A stretch of 64,000 bases of DNA from Prosopocoilus inquinatus (Eukaryota > Arthropoda > Insecta > Coleoptera > Lucanidae), in the NCBI GenBank assembly GCA_036172665.1, contig CM069872.1:58948101-59012100 (forward strand), written 5' to 3'. Made by a program: the position numbers and the translations under genes. Shown piece after piece: positions 43,253-54,731 of this stretch. Position 1 is the stretch's first letter. The number at the start of each line of letters is the position of its first letter. The notes beneath the pieces are model-generated. The model was not told where the DNA came from. It did no database searches and worked only from the letters and a program-made list of their open reading frames with translations.

Positions 43253-44059
43253 AAAAAAAATGTGTACTTACAATTTTCATCGGACTAGAATCAACTTCAA
43301 CTAAAGGGATAGTTCAAAACGGGAAATCTAATCCATACTAATTTGAATCGTACGTTTTCAATTCTATTTTTAACTCAATCGTAATTCAGTGTTTAAAATA
43401 AACGCCCATTTTCATCTTATCCGGACACGGACATTTAAAACTAACTCTTTAAGTTTACTTTGTTCGTAACGACGGTACACATCACGTGACTGGTTCTTCT
43501 CAAGCTGCGACATCTCTAGCTACTAGACACGTATTTAACTGTTGTTTATAGGATGGATGATTTTTTTTTTTTTTTTAGATAGATTGTCATTAAATCAACA
43601 CCGAATTTATTTCGTTCTGTTTTATTTATTTCGAGGAACCATTCCACCGAATAGCCGTCGAATTAGCCGTCCAATAAACGCGCATTTGCGTTTTAACTTT
43701 CAATTGCAGTCGATATTGTACGGGCCACAATTATTATTTGATTGGCGTTTAATCTCTCATAATCGAATCAATTTTAACAACCGCATCACAGGCGCCCTTG
43801 TGCATCAAACAAAAAAAAAAGAAAAATGCATCGAACTCTAAATATATTTAACGTGACTTGTCAGTTCTCGTGATTTTGCTATTTTGAATACTTCCTCTGT
43901 CAAATTTGAAATTTTCCTTTCGCTCCCGCCCTTTTTATACTAATTTTGCTCGGAACGAACGATTTTCTACTTTTTAGAGGAGCGTACTACTTCAAAAATG
44001 AAGTCATTGAGGAAGAAGGATTCGAAGGAAAGACGAGGAATTCTCTGTCTAAAGCGCGC
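43253..44059. other. Noncoding DNA
   Basis: T-run near 43561-43576. Nothing recognised. Confidence 0.55.
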
Positions 44060-45165
44060 GGCTGGAGTTGGCGTGAGGTGACAGAGAGGCGTCCTACAAT
44101 CTGCTTTAGGATTATGGTGATCACGGTAAGAGCGTCCTGAGTGGCCGGGATGGTTTCGGATGCCTCCCCTTCTTACAGTTGGCACTAACGCCCACCGAAT
44201 CAAGATGCGCTCGAGTGCCATCCAAATTTTAATCCACATTTTTACACGCAGTTTTTGTTTATTCGCGCATTGCGTTATTCGTAATATGCATAATATGCCC
44301 TATATTCTTTGGGTCGCTTGATGTGATGCGCTTGCCTTAGTTGCAGTGATTCCGCCGACGTTTTATTATGATATATGAACCGTGTTACCTCACTTATTGT
44401 TATTACATTCCGACTCTGTTGAAATTGCCCTCGATTTCATAAGCCCGTAGTGGCTTCAGCTAGGCAGTTCAGTGGCAGGCTGGTTCGGATCACCGGAACT
44501 GTGGTTGACCGGGCAGCTTCTGGCTGGAGTTGACGTGGAGTGGCAGTGAGGCGTCCGACAATCTGCCTCAGGATGATGGTGATCACGGTAACAGCGTCCT
44601 GGGTGGCCGGGATGGTTTCGGATGCCTCCCCTTCTTACAGTTGGCACTAACGCCCACCGAATCAAGATGCGCTCGAGTGCCATCCAAATTTTAATCCACA
44701 TTTTTACACGCAGTTTTTGTTTATTCGCGCATTGCGTTATTCGTAATATGCATAATATGCCCTATATTCTTTGGGTCGCTTGATGTGATGCGCTTGCCTT
44801 AGTTGCAGTGATTCCGCCGACGTTTTATTATGAAATATGAACCGTGTTACCTCACTTATTGTTATTATATTCCGACTCTGTTGCAATTGCCCTCGATTTC
44901 ACAAGCCCGTAGTGGCTTCAGCTAGGCAGTTCAGTGGCAGGCTGGTTCGGATCACCGGAACTGTGGTTGACCGGGCAGCTTCTGGCTGAAGTTGACGCGG
45001 AGTGGCAGTGAGGCGTTCGACAATCTGCCTCAGGATGATGGTGATTACGGTAACAGCGTCCTGGGTGGCTGGGATGGTTCCGGGCGCCTCCCCTTCTTAC
45101 AGTTGGCACTAACGCCCAACGTGTCAAGCTGCGCTCGACTGCCAACCCGCCAACCTTATATTTTC
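44060..45165 (-). repeat. 462-bp tandem repeat with a minus-strand open frame
   Basis: The anchor GTGGCCGGGATGG is at 44141, 44603 and (GTGGCTGGGATGG) 45065, period 462. Copy 1 is truncated at its left side near 44060 and the third loses similarity near 45125. In each unit one minus frame, starting after a stop, reads (E)GEAS(E)TIPATQDAVTVIT then IILRQIV and RLTATPRQLQPEAARSTTV, PVIRTSLPLNC. Several copy 2/3 differences there are silent. The PVIRTSLP-type segment after a Gln/Thr-rich stretch recalls the N-terminal part of Gypsy Gag proteins, a guess without a search. A second minus frame (MWIKIWMALERIL...) has an ATG but less protein-like content. Confidence 0.85.
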
Positions 45166-46454
45166 TAACAACATGATGCTATTCTTCAGGGCTGACCTTC
45201 ACGTGTCCTGTTTTGCAGTTTTGCAGGTTTGTATCGTACGGCGCTTAAATTTACAATTCATTTTATTTATGAGTGCATGAGAATTCGAATCCTGACAGCT
45301 CTTTCATCGCTACTTCTTGTGCTTCTCTTTGATTTCTCGAGCATTTGAATGAAAATTGAATATCGTCTTTACAGAAGGAAAGGAGAATGGGATTGTCGTT
45401 TTCTGCACATGAGCCACTGTCATTTGAGCAACTAAAAGTGAACTCACTTCACAATTGGTAATTGCTGGAATAATAACGGGGCAAATGGCAAGAGTAATTG
45501 GGATTTACGATCCGCAGCCGTACTCTGCTGCGTTCGACGCCAATCTCTGTGCCAATTAATGAATTGGAAATTGAACTATGAACTTGTTTACGGTCTGGCC
45601 AGTTCGCTGTGTCAAACTTAATTGAAACGGAGCCCAACGCCGCCATTCGATGCAGCTTTCTTTCTTCGGACTTGCCTCGGCCCGGCGACTTACTTAATTA
45701 AGCAATTGCAAGTGCATCTGTTTCCTTGGCGTGGCGTGCATGTGCTCTTCTGGCATTTCTGCGCGCCATCTGACCTTTCGGCAGTTTCGAAGCGCAATGA
45801 CCCTTCAGATTGCACCGAGATAATGAAGGCGTCTGCCATTTAGGCTAACCTTTAGGAGGGATGATGAGGAGGAGAAGAAGGAAGAAGTGACCGACCGTGC
45901 GTGCGCTCTCAATTACACGCACAATTTGCCAAAAAAAAAATAATAATAATAAAAAATCGAGGCCTGAATTTGAGAGAAGACGTGGGGGCACGGGAGCAAG
46001 GTACGATTAATGGCGTCTATAACCACCTGAAGTGTTTCGGAGATGAGTAAGTCGCCGAACCGTATTATGTAGGGCCCTACATTATCAGCGTCAGCGTGAT
46101 ATCGCGCAGTCGACCCTCGCGAAGCACGTTTGACGACACTTGTCTGCATATAAGGGGATTATATAAGGTGAAAATAGGTGTGAAATTGTTTGAAGATTAC
46201 GGAAAAGGCTGCGCTCGACGTTTGTAACGCGCGCTTATTAAATTTATCTCTGCATTTAACGGCGCGCGCTTTATTACCTAGGCACTTTTAATCTACCAAC
46301 AAATTACTAAAACAAAACAACGTCAGAAAGAAGAAAACTTTAATAACTTCATCAATGGAAAGTAATAACCAGAGTGAGGGCAATGATTACTCGATGGCAT
46401 CAACCCGTAGTCGGGTAATAAATAACTAGGCTTAGGATGTTTTAGGAGTTGCTC
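45166..46454. other. Noncoding DNA
   Basis: A purine-rich GGAGGAGAAGAAGG tract near 45866-45888, an A-run near 45931-45956 and a small GTAGGGCCCTAC palindrome near 46067-46078. CCAGAGTGAGG at 46369-46379 echoes a segment of the palindrome arms that follow. Confidence 0.55.
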
Positions 46455-46788
46455 CGTACGAAGACCAATGAGTATATGATTTGGTAATACAAGGATCAAC
46501 CAATAGCATACATTGCAGGGGCAACCCTAACAACGCTCGGAGAATCCTCACTCTGGTAATAACCCACGTTTTAAATGACGCCAACAGGAAAAGAAGAATC
46601 CTAAACTCTGGCTTAAAATTGTTATTTTAAGCCAGAGTTTAGGATTCTTCTTTTCCTGTTGGCGTCATTTAAAACGTGGGTTATTACCAGAGTGAGGATT
46701 CTCCGAGCGTTGTTAGGGTTGCCCCTGCAATGTATGCTATTGGTTGATCCTTGTATTACCAAATCATATACTCATTGGTCTTCGTACG
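46455..46788. repeat. Perfect 165-bp inverted repeat (long palindrome)
   Basis: Left arm 46455-46619, centre TGTT 46620-46623, right arm 46624-46788. I compared the arms base by base and found no mismatch, from CGTACGAAGACC at the outside to GCTTAAAAT at the centre. Outside 46455 and 46788 similarity stops at once. No TIR-type element ends or target duplication. As RNA it would be a ~165-bp hairpin. A near-zero spacer with perfect arms means it arose very recently (strand-switch inverted duplication), or is an assembly or amplification fold-back. Confidence 0.97.
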
Positions 46789-46818
46789 TTTGTTGATGTG
46801 ATGTTTCACATCAACAAA
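46789..46818. repeat. Second hairpin abutting the palindrome
   Basis: Arms TTTGTTGATGTGA (46789-46801) and TCACATCAACAAA (46806-46818), centre TGTT (46802-46805). It starts at the base after the large palindrome ends and has the same TGTT centre. Confidence 0.9.
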
Positions 46819-46931
46819 AAAGGTTTTATTAGAACAATTCCTCCAAGAATACGAATGAACACTTGCGAGAGTAAATAAAAGGCAAACAAATCGCTCCAGG
46901 AATTGCAAAGAGCTAAACAATGGCAATATAC
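46819..46931. other. Noncoding DNA
   Basis: Nothing recognised. Confidence 0.5.
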
Positions 46932-46953
46932 TTGTGTGTGTGTGTGTGTATGT
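46932..46953. repeat. (TG)n microsatellite
   Basis: About nine TG units with one TA interruption. Confidence 0.95.
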
Positions 46954-47162
46954 GCAAATGTAAGTTCTGTCTTTATGGAAACATAAATAACGTATAGGAA
47001 AGGAACACAGTGATTCGCACCATAAACTACGGTGCACCATCTATTGTTCGAGATGGTAAAAATATGAAATAGTAAAATACAGCGAGATTTCTTTAGGCAT
47101 GACTGGATTTTATGTGTCTCATGCATTGTTTATATTCTCCTGCAAAACGCGAGGACGCGGAC

Positions 47163-47184
47163 GTGTGTGTGTGTGTGTGTGTGT
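47163..47184. repeat. (GT)n microsatellite
   Basis: Eleven GT units. Confidence 0.95.
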
Positions 47185-48104
47185 AAGTTTCAGCAACTCC
47201 GGGCTTGCTTCACCGGAGCAAGAAAGAAATCACCAATTTCCGCGTCGTATTTTTAAGTAGAACATCAAAGAACAATCCCCCCCGTCCATCAAAAGTTAAA
47301 TATATTCAAATCTTCTCCCATCTATAATCTATAATGACCGATTACCGCGATTAGAATGCGAACCGAGAACAGTAAGTAAATTTTAATGCGTATTTCGGCA
47401 TCAGGAAAGAGGAAGTAAATATTTGAAATAGTAGATGGCTTTTCAATATCCGGCCGCAGAATATAAACTCTTCTCGGTGGTCCCCGCCGGGATTGGTGAT
47501 TTTTATTTCCTCCTCTCCCGGTTTTAAAAGTCTGCGAATCAAGAGGAGGAGAGTGTTTTTCTAATGCCCGTCTCGTCTGTCTCTTCCTTCTTGATCTATC
47601 GGGCGGGTGGTCGCCGTTTCACGTCATATTTTACTTGCTATTTACGTTACCTAAATCCCCGTCGTAAGCTTTATGGTCGGTGAATTTTTAATGGGCCTCT
47701 TCTTTATTACTTTTTCCACCGGCTCGAAATCGATTCGGCGAACTAGATTTTAAATACCTAGCCAAACCTAAAACGGGCGCGACGCGACGCGCGCGTGTCC
47801 CATTATGGAATCGCAGGATTTGCAACAGAATTATTTATATTAGGCCTAAGTATTTCAGAAGCCAAATCAGACGTGAAAGTCCATCCATTCAACTACAACT
47901 TCTGATTAAAATCTGCTGGTTAAAAAAAAATGGGTAAATACAAAAACCAAAGGATTGTTCAAATCAGATCCCTAAAGGAAACTTGCATAGAATCGAGGAC
48001 CTATTAAACATGGACAAAGCAGATGAAGAAAAAGACGAAGTTGTGGGTGGAGGTAAAAAGCTGGAACCAGATCTCCAACAGGTCAAATGAAGAGAGCTCC
48101 AGAT
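47185..48104. other. Noncoding DNA
   Basis: Nothing recognised. A small CpG-rich strip (GGCGCGACGCGACGCGCGCG) lies near 47776-47795. Confidence 0.6.
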
Positions 48105-48490
48105 CCAAATAGAACTGAAGGGAAGGAGCAGGATACTTGATGAGGCTTGCCCAAAACAAACTGGACTCTGTTTGAATCAGCATAAAGAAGAAGAAGAAGA
48201 AGAAGAAAACGAGAGATTCCAATGGGGAGGGATGAGACTTGCCCAAAACGAAACTTGACTTTGTTTGGCTCAGCGTAAAGAAGAAGAAAACTGGAGATTC
48301 TAATGGGGAGGGATGAGGTTTGCCCAACTTGACTTTGTTTGACTCACTCTGCATAAAGAAGAAGAAGAAGAAAACGAGAGATTCCAATGGGGAGGGATGA
48401 GACTTGCCCAAAACAAAACTTGACTTTGATTAACTCAGCATAAAGAAGAAGAAATCGAGAGATTCCAACGAGGGGCAGGGGATGCAGTAC
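48105..48490. repeat. Tandem repeat, ~82-bp unit, with variable (AAG)n
   Basis: Units read GAGATTCCAATGGGGAGG, GATGAGACTTGCCCAAAAC, TTGACTTTGTTTGACTCAGC, ATAAAGAAGAAG. GGGGAGG anchors at 48224, 48305 and 48389 (81 and 84 bp), with diverged units at both ends (48130 and 48470). The AAG tract length differs between units. The minus strand is open for 135 codons (48004-48411), repeating GKSHPSPLES(L/P)VFFFF, a by-product of the repeat. Confidence 0.9.
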
Positions 48491-49789
48491 AGAAAGAATC
48501 TGCAGGAAATGAAGATGACGGCGCATTCAGAAAAGGAGAGCTCTAAAATTCAAATATGAAAAGGTAAGGGATATGTAAAGACATGAAGCCCGTAAAAGAA
48601 GATTCGAGGGAAAGAAAAAAATGAAGTCGTGCAGCGTGCGGACGGTGGTGGAAAAAGTGGAAAAATTTTCGATTTTCTTAGTTAGTTAGCGCCTGGTTTT
48701 TGAAAAGAAATCCACAAATCGATTTCTACTTCGTTTTCCACGGTTTGCTCCTGGAATTGTGGCTGCAATACTTATATTACTTATTCAGAATTTTCAGTCT
48801 AATTTCAATAATTTTCTCTCGGATTACTATATTCTTTAATAATTGCTATTTATGTGGAAGATTCAAGCGGAGACGAGCTAATAAAACCGAAGAGCGGTTG
48901 CTGAAGTGCCCGTGCGGATTACGATTTTCATTAATCCGGCCCGTAAATTCAACAACTATCGGCGCCATTACTTGCTGGTAATTGCGAGGGCACTTCAAAA
49001 TTACCGCCAGCAATGACCGGGAGCTGAAGAGCCAATAATGCAAATAGCAGCGGGCGCGGTGTTTATTCAATTCCTGACGTCCGAGCTAATTAGCTTTTAT
49101 TACCTCTAATAGGCCTCCGGATGTTCGAAATAATTAACAACATCGTATTAATTTTTCAGGATATTTCTGTGGGGATTCAGGTCGTAAAGTTTATATCGGC
49201 AGTAAATTTCGGGGGGCGCAACGCAATAGGCTGCATAATTTAGCATCGTGGCCTTTTTCTCTGCTTTGTTTTTTTTTTCTTTTTTTTTTTGTCTAGACCA
49301 AGAACGAGATTATGATGCAACGGTGGCTGGTGGAAATGCCTGTAGTAGAAGGCACTTTTGCGCCTCAAGATTAAATTTAGGCGAGACGCATGCGGCGTAC
49401 AGTCGCGAAGCGTGTTTTCAACAAGTTCTCTGCCGCGTGAAATATTGATCAGTTTAATGTACCCCAATGTCGAGATAAATGTTAAGCTGTTACGGCTAAA
49501 TTACAGCATCGGACGGAAAATTTTAGGTGTCACGGCTTTCCGGCTTAATATTTCATGGCGTAATAACAGTCTCAAACTAAAAAGCAATGCCTTTCCCGGA
49601 ATTTAATTTGACAACGCGACGTTACGTTTACATCTACCAGATAAAAGCGTTGGGTGTTTTCTTCATTTTAAAATGAAAATTCACAATTCCGCGCAACGCA
49701 TCTTCCTACATATGGGGCCCCCGACGTTGGGTACCCGAAGAGCCGCTGCGGCGTATGAGAGAATTTGAAAGAATTTAATCAAGCAAGTT
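48491..49789. other. Noncoding DNA
   Basis: T-rich run near 49268-49290. Nothing recognised. Confidence 0.6.
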
Positions 49790-50420
49790 CTGAAGAGAAA
49801 TTTTCGAAACAGTTCAAAAATCGCGATTTTCAGTGGCCCCTCCGGTTCCAGGACCGGACTCGGACTCGACCTTCGGCGAAAAGGAAGCCCGTCATGGTCT
49901 CCGTCTATGCTCCGAATTTCGTCCAGATTGGACGAAAAATACGGGTGTTAGAATTTTTTAAATGTCGAAAATCGACTATTTTTAAAAGGGGGGTGCAAAA
50001 TCTTTTCCCCCGGGCATCACAGCGTTAAACCGTCGCCGTCATCGGTTTCTTCGGTCTTTTCTAAAATACTCTAGCGAAAATCTCGTTTCGATAGGACCTC
50101 GTTTAAGGGTCGTAAAAAATTCCCCAAAAGCCCACTGCAAAGTCACACCCGCGCAGTAATCCGCCCCCGACGACGCCATGCGACCCGCAATCCCCCCCGA
50201 AACGGGCATCAAAAATCGTCCGAAGGATTAATCTAGAATGCGTATTTACGGATTTCTATAAAAATCCCTCTATCTCTCACAGTGTGCACAAAACATGCGT
50301 TAAACGGGCAAAAAAGGGTGTATTTCCGGGGGCGAAACCCAAAAATCGACGAACTTGGCGACCTGCGCCTCCAAATATCTCATAAAGCGTGTTGCAACTT
50401 GATGTTTAATGAAATATAAT
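49790..50420. other. Compositionally distinct block, possible old mobile element
   Basis: A ~630-bp stretch is richer in CpG and in C/G runs (CCAGGACCGGACTCGGACTC, CCGCCCCCGACGACGCC) than its AT-rich neighbours, with no long coding frame beyond 49765-50028. ATTTCGTCCAGATTGGACGA contains a short inverted pair (TCGTCC/GGACGA). No second copy in the window. Confidence 0.35.
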
Positions 50421-50591
50421 AATATATGACAAAAATAATGATTAATATTTGTTCAAATTTAAACAAGGCCTGGGGTAAAGGGCCCGCGAGTTGTCCCCAA
50501 TCGAACGATGACGGAGAAAATCAATAAACGACGTGTAAGTAAAACGGAATTTTCCTGGACACACCTGAGTTTAAGTACCAAACGAAAGAGA
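50421..50591. other. Noncoding DNA
   Basis: Nothing recognised. Confidence 0.5.
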
Positions 50592-50707
50592 AACTAACTT
50601 GCCAAAACAATCCGAACAATTTTTACAAATACGAACGGAAATCGGATGGAACTAACTTACCAAAACAATCCGAATAATTTACATAATTACGAACGTAAAT
50701 CGAAGCG
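50592..50707 (+). repeat. 58-bp tandem duplication
   Basis: Copies at 50592-50649 and 50650-50707: AACTAACTT(G/A)CCAAAACAA, TCCGAA(C/T)AATTT, ACGAACG(G/T)AAATCG. The head is related to the AACTTACCAAATCAGTCC string in the 35315 duplication and to the AGTTAACTCACC strings at 17700 and 20067. Confidence 0.88.
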
Positions 50708-51452
50708 ATTGGCCCAAATATATTATCGAAGTGAAATTTAATACTTTAATCAATCAGACTTGCGTCGACAGAGTCGTTTAAGACATAATCACGACTATTG
50801 TCGACCACAACTGTAATTATTGTAGATCTACGTACAATAAATGAATCATTACGTGAAAAGTGTTCTGGAATTAGTCGGAATCTCTCGTTACGTGTTACAT
50901 GTCGTTAAAAGCGTTATAAATAATTTATTACGAAGGTGTTGTTTACGACACACACACATGCACGCGTGCATTATTAAGGTGCAGCGGTGTAAAAAGTTGC
51001 AATTGAGGCGGGCGGTGCACGGCTCTGAAGTGTTCATCTTGATGCAGTAATGAAGGAAGCGAGCTAAGACACTAATCGGCGGGCGTCGCGCACCGACGCC
51101 GCCGCCTAACAAAGGCCGACGTGTGTCTCAGCCCCGCCAGTGGAGGCCCTGACACGTGTCAAGAGCCGCCACTAGAATAATTGTCTCGCCTGAAACTCAC
51201 ACCTTGCAGCTTTTCATGAGTTTCCAGACTGAAATACGCGAGGCGTCCAGGAAAATGAGCTCTTGCAGTGTGACTGACGTGACATGGTAGGACGGTTGGT
51301 CTCTTCTTTCTTTTTCTTGAAAGTAAATGTATATAAAAAAAAATTACATCATGATTTTAAATTTAAAACAGAGGGCGTGTTATGATTGTTGCAGATTGTC
51401 CTCCTATTACTAATAGCTTCAATTGAATCGAATTACCCGATGAATGTCAATG
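50708..51452. other. Noncoding DNA
   Basis: Nothing recognised. Confidence 0.55.
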
Positions 51453-51640
51453 CGTTAGATTTTTAGGCGAAACAGAACGATTTGAAACGAAAACACAAAA
51501 GAAACATCGGAAATAATTTAGAACACTTAAAGATTGTTTGCGATTGCGTTGGGTTTACGAAACTACAAGGTCAGCAAAGACTTCGCACGGATTAGGAAAT
51601 GGGGGTCAGAGTATTTTCGCAACAACGCAGCAATTATAAC
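51453..51640 (+). repeat. ~190-bp dispersed repeat, copy 2
   Basis: Partner of 18649-18810: GTTAGATTTTTAGG, CGGAAATAATTTAGAACA, AAAGACTTCGCACGGATTAG, AACGCAGCA in order, slightly longer between blocks. Confidence 0.85.
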
Positions 51641-52904
51641 AGGATCGACCCAATTAAGCGAGCGTACATCGGCAAATTTGTGTGTACGTGTGGGATACCG
51701 TGTAAATAAGGCTTCTCATATTTAAGCGAAATGCTGTAAGTTAAATTTGCCAAACGGATTATTTCATTTGGCGGTAGATATCGACGTTCTGTACTAATGT
51801 GATTTTCGACTGGGGGGTAATTACATGAAACGAACCGTCCAAATAAAAAAAAAAAAATAAACGAAATAAAAGCGCGGAAACCCCCGGCGCACTTCAATTA
51901 AAGTCACAAAGCCTCCAACAAAACGGAGGTCCTACACCTGCACGCATCGAAGTATTTAATTTTGGGCGTAAATTAAAACGCATTCCACATTGTAATGACT
52001 TTATTATTAGTATTTTGAGGCAACAAAAAAACGCGGTAATTTGCTGCTGCTGGAGGAATTCTTCGTCGTTCTTATTTTATTTGTTGGGCCGACTCGTCGA
52101 TTTAACAAAAAAAACGTGCCGAGCCGGGCCGGGTAGCTTTAGAAATATAATTTATTAAATTAAGTGCGAGATAATAAAATATTATACACACGGTTAATTA
52201 CGGCGCGCCGTGCTTAAATTAGAAACTATTTTTTTTTTTTTGTTTAATGTTATGGTCGTCGTCCTCGGCAAAAACGAGAGCACTGAAGGAGATTTATGGG
52301 TTTTGTTCTGGAACGTTCCGGTAAATGGTTGTTCGCAAAAACTTTCCCGAATCAGGAGCGGAATCGGATTAAGAACAAATCAGAAATATTACAGTTTGCC
52401 TTAACCAGATTAAGTCCCGTGGTGTATAGAGATATGTTGAACGTTTTCCCCCCCATCTGTACGTTGACCCTCGAGCAGGCCAGGCCGAGCGAGATCCGAA
52501 GTGGGTTTTATCTTGTTATACAAGTCTTTACCGCGACAGCGATAAGTAATCTTCTGATTGGAGAGGAACAAATAGTTTATTTAGACGAATCAATATCTCT
52601 TCCCTTGTCCCAGCATCATACCTACTTAACTACAGCGCACGTAACTAAGAAACTTTTGATATTAATACTGGTGGCAAAGCCTTGAGATCATTAGTAAACA
52701 ACCCCTTCTACAAATTTATTATTTGCTTTTGGGAGATATCACCAACTTCTTCCAAATTGTGAATCCTAAACTTCCCCAAAACCGTCTCCACAGGTAAATC
52801 TGAAATTTGAACAGAGTCATGCCATGCGTTCATATAAAAGGGAAATAAAGCAACCAGTTTCCTTCCCATCAATTACGATAGGTGGAATCTTCATTTGTTC
52901 CAAA
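51641..52904. other. Noncoding DNA
   Basis: A- and T-runs near 51847-51857 and 52230-52241. The frame 52296-52685 plus (129 codons) has no recognised domain. GAGATCATTAGTAA near 52684 recurs at 53209 in the following array. Confidence 0.55.
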
Positions 52905-53270
52905 AGCTTGGCCATACTGGAATTGATTAACCAATCCCTTCTCTTTTGCAAATTGCAAAAGAGAAGTCTTCAATTATTGCCCATACTAGGATTGACTAAC
53001 CAATCTTTTCTCTTTTTTGCAAATTTTCTTCTTTTCCAAATACTTTAATTAATGGGCATGCTGGGATTGACTAACCATTCCCTTCTCTTTTGCAAATTTT
53101 CTTGTGCTCCAAAAGCTTTAATTAGTTGGCATGCTGGGATTGACTAACCATTCCCTTCTCTTTTGCAAATTTTCTTGTGTTCCAAAAGCTTTAATTAGTG
53201 GCCATACTGAGATCATTAGTAATCAAACCCTATTGACTAACCAGTCCTTTCTCTTTTGCAAATTTGAATG
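52905..53270 (+). repeat. Tandem repeat, ~73-bp unit, five copies
   Basis: GATTGACTAACCA (GATTGATTAACCA in the first) at about 52921, 52990, 53065, 53139 and 53232, each followed by CCTTCTCTTTTGCAAATT and mostly CTTGTG(C/T)TCCAAAAGCTT. The first unit has an inverted addition: CTTCTCTTTTGC (52938-52949), 5 nt, then GCAAAAGAGAAG (52955-52966), a perfect 12-bp stem. Confidence 0.9.
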
Positions 53271-54198
53271 TGTCGGGTTCAATCTGTCTCTCTACCTCGT
53301 TCTTCGATTTAATTTTCAAGTAGGGCTGAAAATATTTCTTTCCTCATATCGATCGAAAACGCACACAATTCGATTCCGATTTAAACTTGTCAGATTCGTC
53401 GTAATCGAATGACAAGCGACGCACAGGAGACCTCCTTTCCGTATTTCTCTCTCAGTCTCTCTCTTTCTCTGAATCCTCACCTGAACTAAACGAAATTTCC
53501 ACCTATTACGAGGCTAAAGCTCGAAACGAGATTTTCCCCGACGCATCTTGCAGTCAGTTAGTTTGAAAAGTGAGTTACCGGACTATTTCCCAGAGCAGGG
53601 GATTGTCAGATTACCGGAGAAGCCAATAGTTTCCAGATATCGGAGCCCTCTAAGCCCGGACTTTTACTTGTCAATGCCCGCAGGATTCCGGGGCGATATC
53701 TTTCTCTCGGAAAAGTCACTGGCTTGATGTTCACGGCATCCGCCTTTAAGATGGCGATCGCCCTTTTTTTTATGTGCAAGTATCGATATTCGGGCACAGC
53801 AACAAGTGCGTTTCTCGAAGGATAAACAGGATTCCGCGAGGGCGCCGCCGCCGCCGCCGCCGCCGTCGTGTGCGATTGTCCGAGGAGTCATATTTAACGT
53901 CTATTTATATTCCGAGGAGACCTTCGCGACGGCGATTCTAAATAAAGCCTTAATATGCGGCGACGCGATGCATACAAATTGGTCATTACCAAATCGTAGC
54001 ATAACGGAATATCTAAATAATAGGCATCCTGGACATCTGTTTCAACCTTATATTTCAATGCAATTACGTGAAAATATTCACTTGACTTAAACTGTTTTCT
54101 TTATAGCCGGGGAGTTTAAAATTTTGTCAGAAATATTAAGCTACATCTCCCCACAGCTTTGGAAAGAAAGAAGTTGCCCTGACGACAAAAAGAAATCT
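53271..54198. other. Noncoding DNA with a CCG run
   Basis: (CCG)n at about 53842-53868. Frames crossing it on both strands (53664-53891 minus, 53806-54090 plus) encode Gly- or Pro-runs. Nothing else recognised. Confidence 0.6.
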
Positions 54199-54640
54199 GG
54201 ATGTTTGACTTGAGGAAACCACGGGGGGAAGAAACTATTTTTCAGACTCAGTAAACAAGTAATTTTAAAGACTTGGGGACATCTAATTTGAGGAAAATAT
54301 CAAAACGATGATGGGCTAAGTCATAATCGTTCTGTATCCCTATTCTACTGATCAAAAGGATAAAACTGTTGAATTTTCGATTTAGTTGAAACTGAAACTT
54401 CTGCACTTGAATGTGTTCTGTGCCGTACCCAAAAAAGAAAAAAGAAAATTGGATGTCCTAACTGGAGGAAACGTTTGTAGAATAATCTGGGGGGAAGGAA
54501 CATCCTGGCAGACTTAGCAACACGGAATTTTAAAGACCTAAAAGCTATTGGGGAAAACTAGTTTGAGAATAAGATCAAAACTATGGGCTAGGTCATAAAC
54601 GTTTGCGTATTTCCCTACTAATCAATCAATCAATTTAATC
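54199..54640 (+). repeat. Diverged ~252-bp tandem duplication
   Basis: Copy 1 from 54199 and copy 2 from 54451 share GGATGT, GAGGAAAC, GGGG(G)AAG(A/G)A, AATTTTAAAGAC, GGG(A/G)A, AAGATCAAAAC-like and GGGCTA(A/G)GTCATAA in the same order with many indels. It directly precedes the reverse transcriptase remnants. Confidence 0.7.
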
Positions 54641-54731
54641 AATACACTCCCGCTTGTGGTATCATGACAAGTCTTGAATGACTTAGGACCCCTCCGTTGG
54701 GCAAAACACCACAGATTTAAAAAAAAAATTG

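Noticed and set aside
46064..46080. GTAGGGCCCTAC palindrome as a functional site
   Set aside because: A 12-bp palindrome is expected by chance in a window this size.
48004..48411. 135-codon minus frame
   Set aside because: Pure translation of the 82-bp array with AAG runs (Phe runs).
52296..52685. 129-codon plus frame
   Set aside because: No recognised domain; neighbouring frames are also open; no gene context.
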